Assembly: GCF_003605385.1 (NCBI RefSeq)
Contig: NZ_QYTV02000001.1
Location: 518,249-582,248 of the forward strand
From: Siminovitchia acidinfaciens
GTDB taxonomy: Bacteria; Bacillota; Bacilli; Bacillales; Bacillaceae_C
Reading direction: 5' to 3'
DNA: 64,000 nucleotides
Of the stretch, positions 61,554 through 64,000 are shown piece after piece. Each line of letters starts with the position of its first letter. Position 1 is the first letter of the stretch. The position numbers and the translations under genes were made by a program. Below the pieces are notes generated by a model that was given only the letters and a program-made list of their open reading frames with translations, was not told where the DNA came from and made no database searches.

Positions 61554-63038
61554 TTGAATAAAAACTTCAGACTGCAGCTAACATTGATTATGATAGCGTT
61601 CTCCATTTTCATATCCCTGGTCGTTGCTTTGATCAACCAGGAAAAGATCAGAAACAAACTGTTTGATGAACACGAATTGAAGCTACATATGATTGCAGAC
61701 AATATCTTAAGTTCTTTGAATTCAATAGATAAGGCGTATATGCTTTTTGATAAAGACATGGCCAAAGCGATGAGGGCCAATTCAAATGAATTGATTTCTT
61801 TATATGAAAAAAATCCAGACTTTGAAAAATGGAATTTTAACAAGCTGAAAGAAAAGTATGGAATGGATGTGTATGTCCTTAATGACAGGAATGTTGTGAT
61901 CCACAGCAATGTGGAGGAGGATATCGGCCTGGATTTTCGTGCCTGCTGTGTCAACCTTTCCAATTTGCTGAATCAGCGCCGTCTCGAAGGAAAGTTTACA
62001 CACGATGGAATGGACAATTCCATGGGGAGCGGGGAAATAAAGAAGTTCAGCTATATTCCCACCCCAGACAAAAAATATATCATCGAGTTAGGTGTTTCGC
62101 TGGAAGAGGGCGAGATTTTTAAACATTTCAATTTCCTGGATGTTGAAAAAGAGTTGGAAGAGCGGTTTTCCATGATTGAATCTATCGAGGTTTATAGCAG
62201 CGGCGGATTCATTCTGGGCAGTTCCAAAAAGGAAGAAGAGGACCTGCGGAATTCAACGAAAAAGTGGGGGGCTTTCCAGAAAGCTCTAAAGAGCGGGGAA
62301 GTAAAAGAAACTGTGGAAGAGATAGATGGTAAAATGGTCACATATCATTATGTCCCTTATAAAGCTGAGGAACAAAGAGGGTACTCCACCAACAGGGTTG
62401 TTGAAATTGCATATAACAAAGATGATTTGAATGATTCGTTGAATCAAAGCCTTAGAGAGTTCTTTATTCAGCTTGTCGTCATTTTCCTTACGGCCATCCT
62501 CATATCACTGATTATCGCGCGGCAGGTGGCCAGGCCAATGTATCTCGCATTCCATGACAGCTTGACAGGATTAAAGAATAGGGCGGCATTTGAGGAGCTG
62601 GTCAAGGAATACCAGGGTAAAAAGAAAGGCAATCTAGCTCTGATGATGATTGATCTGGACAACTTTAAATTGGTGAACGACAGTCTGGGCCATACAGAAG
62701 GCGATAAAATACTTAAAGCTGCGGCCCAGGAAATCCTGGCGAATGCCGGAAAAGAAAACCATGCTGCGCGACTGGGCGGGGATGAATTTGTCGTGATTTA
62801 TCCTGACATCGGGGAAGAGGAATTGAAAAATTCGGCTTTAAAGCTGATCAACCGAATGCACCACCGCTTCCGGGATATCCGCGAAAAAAATCATATTGAT
62901 GTATCAATCAGCGTGGGGATTGCCATGGCAAGTGACGAAGATAACGTTGACAGCCTTTATGATAAAGCGGATCGTGCACTTTATGAGTCAAAGGAAAACG
63001 GGAAAAATCAATTCAATATATATAAAATGAGCAGTTAG
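61554..63038 (+). CDS. Membrane-bound sensor diguanylate cyclase
   Basis: About 494 residues. TM1 (about 5-25), extracytoplasmic sensor of about 270 residues with Cache-like features ('YGMDVYVLNDRNVVIHSNVEEDIGLDF'; 'CC' pair near 130), TM2 (about 300-320), then GGDEF. The GGDEF motif is intact ('ARLGGDEFVVIYPD'), and 'DSLTGLKNRAAFEEL' and 'MMIDLDNFKLVNDSLGH' are present. No RxxD inhibitory site is seen. TTG 61554 is chosen since AAAAAGGAG lies about ten bases upstream; the frame is open further but across that ribosome site. Confidence 0.88.
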   Translation: MNKNFRLQLTLIMIAFSIFISLVVALINQEKIRNKLFDEHELKLHMIADNILSSLNSIDKAYMLFDKDMAKAMRANSNELISLYEKNPDFEKWNFNKLKEKYGMDVYVLNDRNVVIHSNVEEDIGLDFRACCVNLSNLLNQRRLEGKFTHDGMDNSMGSGEIKKFSYIPTPDKKYIIELGVSLEEGEIFKHFNFLDVEKELEERFSMIESIEVYSSGGFILGSSKKEEEDLRNSTKKWGAFQKALKSGEVKETVEEIDGKMVTYHYVPYKAEEQRGYSTNRVVEIAYNKDDLNDSLNQSLREFFIQLVVIFLTAILISLIIARQVARPMYLAFHDSLTGLKNRAAFEELVKEYQGKKKGNLALMMIDLDNFKLVNDSLGHTEGDKILKAAAQEILANAGKENHAARLGGDEFVVIYPDIGEEELKNSALKLINRMHHRFRDIREKNHIDVSISVGIAMASDEDNVDSLYDKADRALYESKENGKNQFNIYKMSS

Positions 63039-63039
63039 A

Positions 63040-63566
63040 AAGAAAAGCGGAAGTCGGCCTCTTAGGGGCGCCAAGCGCTGGAAGAAAAACCAGTGAAGGC
63101 GCCCTTTCCTTCATTGGTTTTTCTGAAGCGACCTCGAGCCCCTGCCGACTGCAGCTAGACAGCCGAAAAGCGCAAGCGCCTTGCTCAGCGCGGGCAAACA
63201 AGACGATTCCCGAGGAGGCAGTTTTTCAGCCAAGCAGCTTACTTGAAAGCATCTTGAGAAGCTTCTTTGAGATACTACATGCGGCTTTGCGACGAGCTGA
63301 ACGAGACTTCTTCGAGTAGACTATGGCGCAGGAGCACTTTTGCTTCCTTGCAGGCTTGTGACCCTGAGGGGATAGGCGCTGGAGCTGGACAGGAAGAAAA
63401 GCGGAGGGCGACGGTTAGCGACACCCTCGAAAAAGCTGACGCTTATCCTTCGTGCGATGTAACGCTGCCGAAGTTTTTCTTGTCCTGTCGCTTCACCTGC
63501 ACTCGCTGGACAAAGAAAAGCTTCTTTTAATTATAATTTTCTACAGCAAGTTTACTTTCTTTAAGC
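63040..63566 (-). repeat. Dispersed mosaic repeat, copy C (reverse orientation)
   Basis: Reverse complement shares several blocks with copies A and B: GACACCCTCGAAAAAGCTGA, TTCGTGCGATGTAACGCTG, GCGCAGGAGCAC, GGCTTTGCGACGAGCT and GCCTTGCTCAGCG. The AT-rich module is at its right end. Its left third (63046-63160) is extra sequence with its own inverted repeat. No gene is supported in the 63039-63570 gap. Confidence 0.7.
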
Positions 63567-63570
63567 TTAA

Positions 63571-63606
63571 AAAAGTGAGAGGCAGATTCCTCTCACTTTT
63601 TGTTAT
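63571..63606. terminator. Bidirectional terminator
   Basis: AAAAGTGAGAGG pairs with CCTCTCACTTTT, with A/T runs on both sides. It ends the minus-strand lepB and any plus-strand readthrough. Confidence 0.88.
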
Positions 63607-63619
63607 GAAAAAATAAATT

Positions 63620-64000
63620 CTACTTCGTAACCCTGATATTCTTAAATGGGAATAGGACAAGCTTACTCTTTCCGATGATCCGTTCCCTTTCAATTAATCC
63701 GAGGGAGAATCCCAGCCTGCTCCGGCTGTCTATGCTGTTGAAGCGGTTATCACCCATGACAAAGAAATGGTCTTCCGGAATAATGATCGGACCAAAGTCT
63801 TCCGTCAGGTTGCTGCCTCTATCTTCCGCTGCTTTCATATTTTCTTCCAGATAAGGTTCCTCTGTTGGCTGCTCATTTATATATAACTGATCATCTTTCA
63901 TTTCAATCATATCACCTGGCAGTCCGATGACTCGTTTTACATAGTTGGTTTTTGCGTCATCTCCTTTAATGATGATAATTTCTCCCCTGTCCACTTCTCC
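63620..64000 (-). CDS. lepB: Signal peptidase I, C-terminal part (partial)
   Basis: At least 126 residues, open to the right edge of the window (Gly-Glu-Val precede the first Met). The catalytic Lys is in 'NYVKRVIGLPGD'; 'FFVMGDNRFNSIDSR' is the box E signature; 'SRLGFSLG' and 'GKSKLVLFPF' follow. The N-terminal membrane anchor and the nucleophile Ser box lie outside. It releases exported proteins from their signal peptides. Confidence 0.93.
   Translation of the reverse strand, partial: GEVDRGEIIIIKGDDAKTNYVKRVIGLPGDMIEMKDDQLYINEQPTEEPYLEENMKAAEDRGSNLTEDFGPIIIPEDHFFVMGDNRFNSIDSRSRLGFSLGLIERERIIGKSKLVLFPFKNIRVTK

Overview
The window looks like a chromosomal stretch of a Bacillaceae bacterium (Bacillus sensu lato). 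Supporting signs are strong AGGAGG ribosome sites, many TTG/GTG starts, ATGA-type gene overlaps, intrinsic terminators, cre-like sites, and a type I signal peptidase and a PdxK of Bacillus type. I see no rRNA, tRNA, CRISPR array, prophage or complete insertion sequence. The dominant theme is catabolism of aromatic and nitrogen-containing ring compounds, organised in at least four units.

0-5.7 kb: the tail of a lipoprotein-like gene, a degenerate 21-bp tandem array, pdxK, a DoxX-like membrane protein, a coiled-coil protein and a CBS-PAS-AAA+-Fis sigma-54 activator. 6.2-10.2 kb: a four-gene operon behind a near-perfect sigma-54 (-24/-12) promoter, encoding a cysteine hydrolase (isochorismatase fold), an enamidase-like amidohydrolase, a PF06684 (DUF1185) protein and an NCS1 permease. 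I read it as an undescribed N-heterocycle degradation route. 10.3-16 kb: a secreted six-repeat protein, a BCS1-like AAA ATPase and a PAS-GGDEF-EAL-PilZ protein.

16.3-21.5 kb: a TetR regulator divergent from kynU-kynA-transporter-kynB, which converts L-tryptophan to anthranilate. 21.7-30.8 kb: a possible immunity-like protein, an FAD-linked oxidase, a TauD-like dioxygenase, an MFS carrier, an IclR regulator and a complete TRAP transporter. 31.1-33.7 kb: flavin reductase, HpaB-like monooxygenase and a RibF-like FAD synthetase, the gene trio reported for anthranilate 3-hydroxylation in Geobacillus. 35.5-43.1 kb: every enzyme from 3-hydroxyanthranilate to pyruvate and acetyl-CoA (dioxygenase, ACMS decarboxylase, semialdehyde dehydrogenase, RidA-type deaminase, tautomerase, decarboxylase, hydratase, aldolase, acylating acetaldehyde dehydrogenase). 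Together with the kyn operon this is a complete tryptophan catabolic route through free anthranilate. No kynurenine 3-monooxygenase is present.

43.5-48.8 kb: an M20 peptidase and a second sigma-54 activator, followed by a sigma-54 promoter driving a ureohydrolase and an SSS symporter. 48.8-51.7 kb: a cell-wall amidase and a membrane protein with a duplicated sensor-like domain. 51.8-61.3 kb (minus strand): a second ring-degradation unit in pathway order: HpaB-like monooxygenase, RibF-like protein, intradiol dioxygenase, muconate cycloisomerase, DUF3237 protein, enol-lactone-hydrolase-like protein and CoA-transferase A/B. Nearby are a XylR_N-V4R-PucR regulator and a flavin reductase. It is probably a phenol-type to beta-ketoadipate route in which DUF3237 occupies the place of muconolactone isomerase. 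61.5-64 kb: a GGDEF sensor and the C-terminal part of a signal peptidase.

A family of mosaic intergenic repeats (copies near 5.8, 30.9, 39.1, 55.7 and 63.3 kb) lies between these units. One copy appears to have been inserted between the activator-binding palindromes and the sigma-54 promoter of the enamidase operon.
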